A program made the position numbers and the translations under genes. From NCBI RefSeq assembly GCF_000695095.2, contig NZ_CP011454.1, positions 434,001-498,000 on the forward strand: a stretch of 64,000 bases of DNA. Reading direction: 5' to 3'. Shown here one piece after another: positions 1-7,864 of this stretch. Source of the stretch: Gemmatimonas phototrophica. GTDB taxonomy: Bacteria; Gemmatimonadota; Gemmatimonadetes; Gemmatimonadales; Gemmatimonadaceae. The notes beneath the pieces were generated by a model. The model made no database searches. It was not told the DNA's origin and saw only the letters and a program-made list of their open reading frames with translations. How positions within the stretch are numbered: position 1 is the stretch's first letter; every line of letters begins with the position of its first letter.

Positions 1-230
1 GGGCTGTACGACGAAAAATCGGTAAGCACCGACGCCTGCTGCCACGCCGACTCGGTGAGCGTGCCATCGATGGTGATGGAGTCCCGCAGGCGGGGGACAT
101 GCGCCGAGAGTTCGCGCGCGCGTCCTGAGAAGGTGCGGGCGACGACGGGGACCGGGGCGGGGGCCGCCTCCGGTGTGCTCCCGGTGGGACCGCTAACCTG
201 CTGGAGCAACGCGAGCAAGACAGAAACCAT
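1..230 (-). CDS. DUF5916 / CBM9-like exported protein, N-terminal part only
   Basis: Only the first 76 or so codons lie in the window; the gene runs off the left edge. Reading from the ATG at 228-230, an in-frame TAA sits four codons upstream, so this ATG is the first possible start in the frame. A short hydrophobic N-terminus (MVSVLLALLQQ) suggests export. The Pro/Ala-rich stretch that follows leads into DSITIDGTLTESAWQQAS, which is the typical opening of the family-9 carbohydrate-binding-like domain found at the front of DUF5916 proteins. Family members are large periplasmic or outer-membrane proteins of unknown activity. The assignment rests on this short motif, so the function is open. 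Confidence 0.7.
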   Translation of the reverse strand, partial: MVSVLLALLQQVSGPTGSTPEAAPAPVPVVARTFSGRARELSAHVPRLRDSITIDGTLTESAWQQASVLTDFSSYS

Positions 231-340
231 GAGGGGATGTTAACTGCCTTGGGTCGTTGGGGCGATGTGCCGCTCACGCCGGTGGAGCGATGGGCGGCCA
301 AGCGGCGTATGTTTGAGCGTGCCCCTCCTGACACTTCATT

Positions 341-520
341 GTGACTGATCTCCCCACTGCGCTCGCCGCCGTTCTCGGTACCGCCTATCGCCTCGAGCGT
401 GAGCTCGGCGGGGGTGGTCTTCGGTGTGCGTTCCTCTTTGAGGAAACTGCGCTCCGCCGGCGTGTCCGAGACGCCAAGCAGCGCGGGGACGGCGCTTCAC
501 AAAAGGCCACGCTGCATTGA
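341..520 (+). pseudogene. Remnant of a PknB-type kinase gene (first ~40 codons plus unrelated tail)
   Basis: A 59-codon frame opens with GTG at 341 and reads VTDLPTALAAVLGTAYRLER, ELGGGG, then LRCAFLFEETALRRRV. This matches the start of the kinases in this window (compare kinase 10: ALGTAYTLEHELGGGG, VFVATEVALDRRVVVKV) through the glycine-rich loop, but it stops just before the catalytic lysine. The last 20 or so codons (from RDAKQRGD) match nothing I recognise, and the frame ends in TGA at 518-520. The stop lies immediately before the ribosome-binding site of the asparaginase gene. It looks like the debris of a kinase gene cut by deletion or recombination. It might still be translated as a short leader coupled to the asparaginase. 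Confidence 0.7.
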
Positions 521-530
521 GGAGTTCCTG

Positions 531-1754
531 GTGAACCGTTTGACCCGTGTCGTCTCTCCCACCGTCGCGCTGTTGGCGGTGGTCGTCGCTGCCTGCGCGC
601 GTCCTGGTGCGGCTCGCGTCACGTCGGCGACACCCGCCGTATCGGTGCCAGCGGCGCCCGCGCCTGCCCCGCCCGTCGCCGCGCGCCCAGTGACCGTCGT
701 CCCCAATCCCAATGCGCCCAAGGTGCTGGTGATTGCGACGGGCGGCACCATTGCCGGCGTGCAGAACGCGCCGGGAACATTGGGTTCCTATCGCGCCGGC
801 ACACTCACGGCGGAGCAGATCACGGGGTCGGTACCGGAACTCGCCCGTTATGCGCGGGTGGAGACCGAACAGTTCTCCAACGTGGCCAGCCCGCTCATCA
901 CGCCGGAGATGTGGGTCAAGCTCGCCAAGCGCATCAATGTGGTACTGCAGCGTGGCGATCTCGCTGGTGTAGTGGTCACGCACGGCACCGACCGCCTGGA
1001 GGAGACGGCGTTCTTTCTCTACCTCACCGTGCGCTCCAGCAAGCCGGTCGTGGTGGTGGGGTCGCAGCGCCCGGCCACGGGCATCAGCCCCGATGGTCCC
1101 ATCAACTTGCTGAGTGCCGTGCGGACCGCCGCGTCGCCCAAGGCGACACAGAAGGGCGTGATGGTGGTGATGGACGACCGCATTCTGTCGGCGCGCGAAT
1201 CACGCAAGCTGTATCAGCGCACCGGTGGCTTCAGTACCGGCGACATGGGGATGCTGGGAGTCGTTGCCTCGCAGGGGCCGGAGTTCTTCTTTGCGCCCGT
1301 GCGTCGCTTTGGAGAACGCAGTGAGTTCGACCTCGATGGCGTGGATACCCTGCCCAAGGTGGAGCTGACAATGTCGTACCCTGGTGGCACGGGGCAGACG
1401 TTCACCACCAACCCGAAGGGCGTGGTGGTGGCCACGACAGGAATGACCGCCGCCGAGAACGCGACGTACCGCGCGTTGCGGCAGACGGGAGTGGTCGTGG
1501 TGACCTCGTTTACGTCAGGGGAGAACGTGAATGGCGGCGGGGGTGGAGGCGATGGTCCGCCACCAGCGGCGCGCGTGGATACCACGGCGCCGCGTGATTC
1601 CGTTGCGCGCCCCGCAGCGCCTGCCGCGCCACCAGTACCGCCGGGTGTCGTTGCGCTGCACCTCACGGCCACCAAGGCGCGCATCCTGCTCATGGTCGCG
1701 CTTACCAAGACGAAAGATCCGCGCGAGATCCAGCGGATCTTCAACGAGTACTGA
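531..1754 (+). CDS. Type II L-asparaginase, predicted lipoprotein
   Basis: Hydrolyses L-asparagine to aspartate and ammonia, outside the cytoplasm. The GTG start at 531 is chosen because a GAGGAG-like ribosome-binding site precedes it and it gives a lipoprotein signal peptide (hydrophobic core, then VVVAAC at about residue 20). The catalytic motifs are clear: VLVIATGGTIAG with the nucleophilic threonine, VVVTHGTDRLEETAFFL with the second threonine/aspartate site, and the C-terminal ATKARILLMVALTKTKDP helix. Odd point: the loop before that C-terminal block, normally short, is a 45-residue Gly/Pro/Ala-rich insert (GGGGGGDGPPP and so on). Kinase 1 starts 9 nt downstream, so the gene is likely the first of a six-gene operon. 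Confidence 0.92.
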   Translation: MNRLTRVVSPTVALLAVVVAACARPGAARVTSATPAVSVPAAPAPAPPVAARPVTVVPNPNAPKVLVIATGGTIAGVQNAPGTLGSYRAGTLTAEQITGSVPELARYARVETEQFSNVASPLITPEMWVKLAKRINVVLQRGDLAGVVVTHGTDRLEETAFFLYLTVRSSKPVVVVGSQRPATGISPDGPINLLSAVRTAASPKATQKGVMVVMDDRILSARESRKLYQRTGGFSTGDMGMLGVVASQGPEFFFAPVRRFGERSEFDLDGVDTLPKVELTMSYPGGTGQTFTTNPKGVVVATTGMTAAENATYRALRQTGVVVVTSFTSGENVNGGGGGGDGPPPAARVDTTAPRDSVARPAAPAAPPVPPGVVALHLTATKARILLMVALTKTKDPREIQRIFNEY

Positions 1755-1763
1755 CACGTCTTG

Positions 1764-4193
1764 ATGACGGATCTTCGCGCGCAGCTCCAAACCACCCTGG
1801 GCGACGGCTACACCCTCGAGCGGGAGCTCGGTGGTGGCGGCATGTCGCGCGTGTTCGTGGCGCATGAGAACGCGCTGGGGCGCACGGTCGTGGTAAAGGT
1901 GATTGCGCCCGAGCTGGCCGAAGGGGTGAGCGCCGAACGGTTCGCACGGGAGGTGAAGCTGGCGGCGCGGTTGCAGCAGGCGAACATCGTACCGGTGCTC
2001 AGCACCGGCAGCTCGGGATCGCTGCCGTATTACACCATGCCGTTCGTGACTGGCGAATCGCTGCGGGCGCGACTGGCCAACGGCGTGCCGCTCACGGTAT
2101 CGCAATCGCTCAGCATTCTGCGCGACGTCGCACGTGCCCTGTCGTACGCGCATGGACAGGGTGTGGTGCATCGGGACATCAAGCCGGAGAACATCCTGCT
2201 CTCGGGTGGCACGGCGGTGGTCACGGACTTTGGGATTGCCAAGGCGCTCAGTGCGTCGCGCACCATTGGCGACGGCGGTGCCGCTGCGCCAACGAGTGCG
2301 TCGCTCACGCAGGCCGGTGGTTCAATAGGCACGCCCGCCTACATGGCCCCTGAGCAGGCGGTGGGTGCTGATGTGGATCAGCGGGCCGACATTTACGCGT
2401 GGGGGGTGCTGGCCTACGAACTGCTCACGGGCGCTCATCCCTTTTCGGGCAAGGCGAACTCGGCGCAGATGATTGCGGCGCATCTCTCGGAAGCCCCGGT
2501 GCCGCTCACCCAGCGCAATGCCGTGTTACCGACCGCACTGAGTGACCTGGTGTTGCGGTGTCTCGAGAAGGATGCCGCGCATCGTCCGGCCAATGCGGAA
2601 GAAGTCTTGCAGAGCCTTGATGGCGTGGTAACACCAACGGGAACGACGGGCTCCCGTACGGGCGGCACGGTCACTCCGGCACGTGGTCCGCGCACGACTA
2701 TGCTGATCGCGGGCGCTGTGCTCGTGGCGGCGGTCGCGGTGGCAGCGGTGGTGATGAAGCGTGGGGGCAATGTCGCGTCGTCCTCGGGCGCCGTCGCCAG
2801 CGCGGCGTCGGCTGCACCGAACCGCTCCATCGCGGTGCTGCCACTCGCCAATCTGAGCGGCGACAAGGCCGATGACTTTTTCGGGATTGGTCTTGCCGAA
2901 GAGATGACACGCGCTCTTTCAAAGACGGGCGTGCGCGTAATCGGTCGATCGAGCGCCGGCGCCCTGCAAGCGCGTGGCCTGGACGAAAGCGCCATCGCGC
3001 GCGAACTGGGCGTGGGCTCGTTACTTACCGGCAGTGTGCAGCGCGCCGCGGGGCAGGTGCGGGTGAACGTCTCGCTCGTGTCCGCCGGCGACGGTTCGGT
3101 CACGTGGACGGAGAAGTACGATCGGCCGCTCACCAATGTGTTTGCCTTGCAGGACGAGATCGCGCGGGCGGTGGCGACCAAGCTGCTCGGGGCGCTCGGC
3201 GGGGGACGCGCGGCGCAGGCCAGCCGGGTGGAGACCACCGATCCTGAGGCGTATGCGTGGTACTTGCAGGGACAGGTCTTGTTCGGCCGTCGCACGGCGG
3301 AGGCGGTGCGACAGTCCATCTCACTCTTCGAGCGTGCGGTGGCGCGCGACCCGAAGTTTGCGCGCGCGCAGGGCGCGCTGGCGTTAGCACTTACGTCGGT
3401 GCCGTTCTACGAGCAAGGCACGGCGCGTACGATATCGCCGCTCGCGCTCGCCGCAGCGCGCAAGGCCATCGCCATTGACTCCTCGGTAGCCGAGGCCTGG
3501 GTCGCCGTCGCCCAAGCGCAGGTGAATCTGTGGGAGAATCAGTCGGCTGAAGTGAACTTCCGGCGCGCTCAGGCCCTCGATTCCACGGTCGCGATCGCTT
3601 GGGGCTGGCACGGGCTGAGCCTCATGCATCTCGGCCGATTCGGCGAGGCACATGACCGCATGGCGCGGGCGCAGACGGCTGAACCCGCGTCACTGATTGC
3701 GCGCACATGGGGGGCGCAGCTGCTGCTGACGGAGCGCCGCTATCGCGAGGCGGATTCCGCCACGCGAGCCATCCTGTCGATGGATTCGACCTACGCCTTG
3801 GCGTGGGACGCACGCGGTGAAGTTCTGAGTTTTCTGGGACGGCACGACGAAGCGATCGCGGCTCTTCAGCGCAACCTCGAACGGCGTGCATCTAGCCTGC
3901 CGACCCAAACCGAGGGGATGCTTGCGTACGTTCTGGCACGAGCGGGGCGCGCATCCGAGGCGCGCCAGGTCATCGACCGATTGCGCGCGAAGAACGGGGG
4001 CGATCTACCCGCGATGGGGGTCGTCGCGGCGACGTTGGAACGGCTGGGCGATCATCAAGCTGCAGTTGTGACGCTGGATCGCGCGGCGAAGCAACCGGAC
4101 AACTGGTTGAATATGGGTAACCGCGCCGAACGCTATGATGCGCTGCGAAAGGATCCGCGCGCGGATGCGATCATGAAGAGTATCGAGCAGTGA
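1764..4193 (+). CDS. Kinase 1: membrane Ser/Thr kinase with TolB-N-like domain and TPRs
   Basis: PknB-family kinase domain at about residues 17-285. The glycine loop is LGGGGMSRVF, the catalytic lysine K45 sits in VVVKV, the catalytic loop is H136-R-D138-IKPEN, D155 begins DFG, and MAPEQ follows. A single membrane helix lies at about 312-333. It is followed by a TolB-N/FlgO-like domain (RSIAVLPLANLSGD, about 354-470) and then TPR-like helical repeats to the end, predicted outside the membrane. This is the plan of a receptor kinase with an external protein-binding sensor; the ligand is unknown. The start is ATG 1764; a TTG one codon earlier is possible. The stop overlaps the GTG start of kinase 2 (GTGA), so the two are translationally coupled. 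Confidence 0.95.
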   Translation: MTDLRAQLQTTLGDGYTLERELGGGGMSRVFVAHENALGRTVVVKVIAPELAEGVSAERFAREVKLAARLQQANIVPVLSTGSSGSLPYYTMPFVTGESLRARLANGVPLTVSQSLSILRDVARALSYAHGQGVVHRDIKPENILLSGGTAVVTDFGIAKALSASRTIGDGGAAAPTSASLTQAGGSIGTPAYMAPEQAVGADVDQRADIYAWGVLAYELLTGAHPFSGKANSAQMIAAHLSEAPVPLTQRNAVLPTALSDLVLRCLEKDAAHRPANAEEVLQSLDGVVTPTGTTGSRTGGTVTPARGPRTTMLIAGAVLVAAVAVAAVVMKRGGNVASSSGAVASAASAAPNRSIAVLPLANLSGDKADDFFGIGLAEEMTRALSKTGVRVIGRSSAGALQARGLDESAIARELGVGSLLTGSVQRAAGQVRVNVSLVSAGDGSVTWTEKYDRPLTNVFALQDEIARAVATKLLGALGGGRAAQASRVETTDPEAYAWYLQGQVLFGRRTAEAVRQSISLFERAVARDPKFARAQGALALALTSVPFYEQGTARTISPLALAAARKAIAIDSSVAEAWVAVAQAQVNLWENQSAEVNFRRAQALDSTVAIAWGWHGLSLMHLGRFGEAHDRMARAQTAEPASLIARTWGAQLLLTERRYREADSATRAILSMDSTYALAWDARGEVLSFLGRHDEAIAALQRNLERRASSLPTQTEGMLAYVLARAGRASEARQVIDRLRAKNGGDLPAMGVVAATLERLGDHQAAVVTLDRAAKQPDNWLNMGNRAERYDALRKDPRADAIMKSIEQ

Positions 4194-6619
4194 GCGATCT
4201 GCGCGCGCAACTGCAATCCACCCTTGGTGACGGCTATACCCTCGAGCGCGAGCTCGGCGGTGGCGGGATGTCGCGGGTGTTTGTAGCGCAGGAGCATGCG
4301 CTAGGGCGTGACGTGGTGGTCAAGGTGCTCTCCCCCGAGCGGGCCGCGTCGCTGAGCGCTGAACGTTTTGCGCGCGAGATCAAGCTCGCCGCGGCGCTGC
4401 AGGACCCGCACATCGTGCCGGTGCTGGCCGCGGGCGCCACGAACGAGGGGCTGCCGTACTACACGATGCCTTTCGTGCGCGGCGACTCGCTGCGCGCGCG
4501 GCTGGTGGCCGGCGCAGTGCCGGTGGCCGAGGCACTCGGCATTCTGCGCAACATCGCCCAGGCGCTGGCGTATGCGCACGAGCGCGGCATCGTGCACCGC
4601 GACATCAAGCCGGAGAATGTGCTGCTCTCGCGGGGCACGGCGGTGGTGACCGACTTCGGGATCGCGAAGGCGCTCTCGGCCTCCAGCACCAAGGCCGAGG
4701 GTAACACCCTCACCTCGGTGGGCACCTCCATTGGCACGCCGGCCTACATGGCGCCGGAGCAGGCGCTGGGCGATGTGAACACCGACGCCCGCGCCGATCT
4801 CTACGCGTGGGGCGTGGTGGCATACGAGGTGCTCGCGGGCGCGCATCCGTTTGCCGCGCGCAGCACGCCGCAGGCGATGGTGGCGGCGCATATCAGCGAA
4901 GCGCCGCCTTCTTTTGACGCGGCCCGGTTGGGTATACCGCGCGACGTCGCCGCGCTCGTCATGCAGTGTCTGGAGAAGGACCCCACGCAGCGCCCGCCGA
5001 GTGCGGATGCGCTGCTTGCTCGATTAGCCAGTGAGACGTCGGGAAGTGTCGAGCACGCGACGGTGCCGAGTCGGCGACGCGCGCCGTCGTTGCTGGTCAG
5101 CGCGGCGGTAGCCGTGCTTGCCATTGCCGGCTGGGCACTGCTTCGCCCGGGCGCCACCGAGCCGAGCGCGTCACGCACCGGCACCCCCGCCACCGACTCC
5201 ACCGCGCCGGTGCGTTCGCTCGTCGTACTCCCCTTCGAAAGTGTGGGCGGCGACACGGCCAACGCGTACTTCGCCGAAGGGATGGCGGACGAACTGTCCA
5301 ACGCCCTCACGAAAGTGCCAGGGCTCCAACTCACGGCCCGCAGTTCTGCAGCGGCATTCCGTGGCAAGAACGCCTCGGTGCAAGCGATCGGCAAGGCGTT
5401 GAACGTGGGCGCCGTGCTCGAAGGCACGGTGCGTCGTGCCGGGAGGAAGCTGCGCGTGTCCACGCAACTCACCAACGCCAGCACGGCTACGGTGATGTGG
5501 AGTGAGAGCTACGAGCGCGATGCGACGGACGTCTTTGCCGTGCAGGATGACATTGCCAACGCGATTGTCAGCGCGCTGCGCGTCACGCTGACCGGTGGTA
5601 ACACCAACATTGCCCCTGCCGCGCGCGGTACCAGTAATCTCGAGGCGTACGATCTCTACCAGCGCGGCGTGTACTTCTACGAGCGCCGCGGGCCAGGGCT
5701 GTTCAGAGCACGCGAGTACTTCGAGCAGGCTATTCGGCAAGATCCGAACTTCGCCCGCGCGTATGCCGGGCTGGCATTGACGTGGCTCGGCCTCCCCATT
5801 TACACCGATGTGTTGATGCGCGATGCCCTGCCGCGAGCGCTGGACGCGAGTCAGCGGGCGGTGGCGCTCGACTCGATGTCGGCCGAGAGTTGGGTCGCCT
5901 TGGGGTTGGCCCATACGCATCAGCACCAGTGGCAATCGGCCGACCTCGAGACCGCACGCGCCGTACGACTCGATCCACGTAACGCGAACGCATGGCTCTA
6001 TCGTCAAGGCCTCCTGAGCGCGATTGGTAGCGCAGAAGCGGCGGCCGAAGCAGCGCGCCGGGCCGCTGCGTTGAATCCGATGAGCGTCGGCACCCTAGGC
6101 AGCGCGTCGATGGCGCTATCGCTGGCCGGTCAGCACGCGGAGGCGATGGCGTTGAGCGACCGCGCATGGGAGATCGACTCTACGCTCGGCACACCGATCA
6201 CCACGTCCCTCTTTGCCCTCTTGGACGGCGGGCGGCGGGCCGAGGCGAAGCGACGCGCGGAGATCGTGTTGCGGACAGCGACACGTCCGCAGGTGCTCGC
6301 ACGCGCTACGTATGTGCTCGGTACGGCTGGTGAACGAGCGCGCGCGTTGACCATGGCACGGCAGTTGACCGAGCGGTTCGCGGGTAGCGTCGAGGGAGCG
6401 AATAGCCTTGGCACGGCGTGGTTGGCCGTGGGCGACACCGCCCGCGCGCTGACTTTGATGGAGCGTGCCGTCACGATTCCGGACTATTTCGTGCTTTCAC
6501 ACCTAGGCTTGCGGATGTACGATCCTGTCCGCCGCAGCCCCCGCTTCTCGGCCATCGTTCGCGAGCTCGGTCTCGACGTAGCGCTGTTCACGTCGCCCAA
6601 CGGCGGGCGGCCGCGATGA
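4190..6619 (+). CDS. Kinase 2: membrane Ser/Thr kinase with TolB-N-like domain and TPRs
   Basis: Close relative of the preceding kinase, with the same order of domains: kinase (about 1-285, loop LGGGGMSRVF, HRDIKPENVLL, DFGIAKA, MAPEQ), one membrane helix at about 300-320 (LLVSAAVAVLAIAGWALL), TolB-N-like domain beginning RSLVVLPFESVGGD, and TPR repeats to the C-terminus. The domain includes the block DVFAVQDDIANAIV, which is typical of this group. It starts with GTG inside the stop of kinase 1, giving 809 residues. The catalytic residues are intact, so it should be active. The two proteins may form hetero-oligomers because they are made from one coupled message; that is inference. Confidence 0.95.
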   Translation: MSDLRAQLQSTLGDGYTLERELGGGGMSRVFVAQEHALGRDVVVKVLSPERAASLSAERFAREIKLAAALQDPHIVPVLAAGATNEGLPYYTMPFVRGDSLRARLVAGAVPVAEALGILRNIAQALAYAHERGIVHRDIKPENVLLSRGTAVVTDFGIAKALSASSTKAEGNTLTSVGTSIGTPAYMAPEQALGDVNTDARADLYAWGVVAYEVLAGAHPFAARSTPQAMVAAHISEAPPSFDAARLGIPRDVAALVMQCLEKDPTQRPPSADALLARLASETSGSVEHATVPSRRRAPSLLVSAAVAVLAIAGWALLRPGATEPSASRTGTPATDSTAPVRSLVVLPFESVGGDTANAYFAEGMADELSNALTKVPGLQLTARSSAAAFRGKNASVQAIGKALNVGAVLEGTVRRAGRKLRVSTQLTNASTATVMWSESYERDATDVFAVQDDIANAIVSALRVTLTGGNTNIAPAARGTSNLEAYDLYQRGVYFYERRGPGLFRAREYFEQAIRQDPNFARAYAGLALTWLGLPIYTDVLMRDALPRALDASQRAVALDSMSAESWVALGLAHTHQHQWQSADLETARAVRLDPRNANAWLYRQGLLSAIGSAEAAAEAARRAAALNPMSVGTLGSASMALSLAGQHAEAMALSDRAWEIDSTLGTPITTSLFALLDGGRRAEAKRRAEIVLRTATRPQVLARATYVLGTAGERARALTMARQLTERFAGSVEGANSLGTAWLAVGDTARALTLMERAVTIPDYFVLSHLGLRMYDPVRRSPRFSAIVRELGLDVALFTSPNGGRPR

Positions 6620-6690
6620 GCGGGCGTTTGGCGGCGTCTTTCCGGCGGCCGGCACTTGTGTGCGGTAAGAAGACCGCGTAATTGTACCAC

Positions 6691-7857
6691 ATGTATTCTC
6701 GTCGACTGAAATCCCTCCTCGCGTCGTCCCGAAAGAGCGTGCTGCTGCTCGGGCCTCGACAGGTCGGGAAGTCCACGCTCATGCGCGCGCTGCACCCCAC
6801 GCTCGAAATCAATCTCGCGCACGAGGCCACCTATCTCGAGTTCGCGCGCAATCCGCTCGAACTCGAATCGCGCCTCGACGCGCTGCCCGCGCCCAAGGAA
6901 TCCGACGCCCTGCGCACGATCTTCATCGATGAAATCCAGCGCAGCCCGAGTCTGCTCAACACCGTTCAGTCGCTGCTCGACCGACCGCAGCATGGCCTGC
7001 GCTTTCTCCTCACGGGTTCGAGTGCACGGAAGCTCCGTCGCGGCGAAGCCAATCTGCTGCCGGGGCGGTTGCACGCATATCGCATGGGACCATTGACCAG
7101 CGCCGAGATGGGCTACGACGTCCCGACGACGACGGCGCTGATGCATGGTACCCTGCCGGGAGTCCTCGCGGAGGAGTCGGTGCGCGACCGCGAGAAAACG
7201 CTGCGCAGCTACGCGGCCATCTATCTCCGCGAAGAAGTCCAGGCCGAAAACCTGACACGAAGCCTCGAAGGGTTCGCTCGATTCCTCACGGTGATTGGGG
7301 AGTGGGCGGGGGCGCACCTCGATCTCGCCAAGATCGCCACGGCCGCGCAGGTGAGCCGTATGTCGGCGGGGCGCTGGCTCGACGTGTTGGAGGATACGCT
7401 GCTCATCCACCGCGTTGACGCGTTCGCCAAGAGCGCCACCCGCCGATTGGTGCAGCATCCCAAGGCGTACTTCTTCGACGTCGGCGTGCTCAACGGACTG
7501 CTCGGAAACTTCGTGGCCTCGCCCGATCGCATCGGTCGTTTGTTCGAGCATCTGGTCTACACGCAGCTGGTGCACAGCGCCGCCGCGTTCGACGAGGACG
7601 TGCGGGTCTCCGCCTTCCGCACTGAGCATGGCGCGGAAGTGGATTTCATCGTCGAGCGCGGAAGCGACCTCTTCGCCATCGAGGTCAAAGCCTCGCGCAC
7701 CGTGGCGCCGTCAGACCTGGGCGGCTTGGCGCGCTTTGTCGACTACTATGGCAAGCCGCATCGGCGCATGGTGTGGTACCTTGGCAAGGAGCCCAAGCGC
7801 CTGGGAGACGTGGACGTCTTGCCGTGGCAGCAGGGCCTCAAGGCCATCGGATGGTAA
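6691..7857 (+). CDS. AAA (AAA_14) ATPase with C-terminal DUF4143 domain
   Basis: The 388-residue protein has a Walker A at residues 21-29 (GPRQVGKST), a Walker B (TIFIDEIQR) and a sensor-like LLTGSSARKLRR, which define the AAA_14 family. The C-terminal DUF4143 half ends in GAEVDFIVERG and AIEVKAS, a PD-(D/E)xK-nuclease-like E-D-ExK arrangement common in this family. The biological role of these ATPases is not established; they are patchily distributed and often linked to mobile or accessory DNA. ATG 6691 is preferred over an upstream TTG at 6682. It sits between kinases 2 and 3, only 7 nt before the latter, so it is probably co-transcribed with them. Confidence 0.9.
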   Translation: MYSRRLKSLLASSRKSVLLLGPRQVGKSTLMRALHPTLEINLAHEATYLEFARNPLELESRLDALPAPKESDALRTIFIDEIQRSPSLLNTVQSLLDRPQHGLRFLLTGSSARKLRRGEANLLPGRLHAYRMGPLTSAEMGYDVPTTTALMHGTLPGVLAEESVRDREKTLRSYAAIYLREEVQAENLTRSLEGFARFLTVIGEWAGAHLDLAKIATAAQVSRMSAGRWLDVLEDTLLIHRVDAFAKSATRRLVQHPKAYFFDVGVLNGLLGNFVASPDRIGRLFEHLVYTQLVHSAAAFDEDVRVSAFRTEHGAEVDFIVERGSDLFAIEVKASRTVAPSDLGGLARFVDYYGKPHRRMVWYLGKEPKRLGDVDVLPWQQGLKAIGW

Positions 7858-7864
7858 GGACCTC

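Noticed and set aside
55-243. Plus-strand 62-codon frame at the left edge
   Set aside because: The minus strand gives a recognisable DUF5916-type N-terminus with a proper start; the plus frame has no features.
7415-7864. Upstream extension of kinase 3 by 150 codons
   Set aside because: It overlaps the ATPase gene in another frame, has no homology, and kinase similarity begins exactly at GTG 7865.
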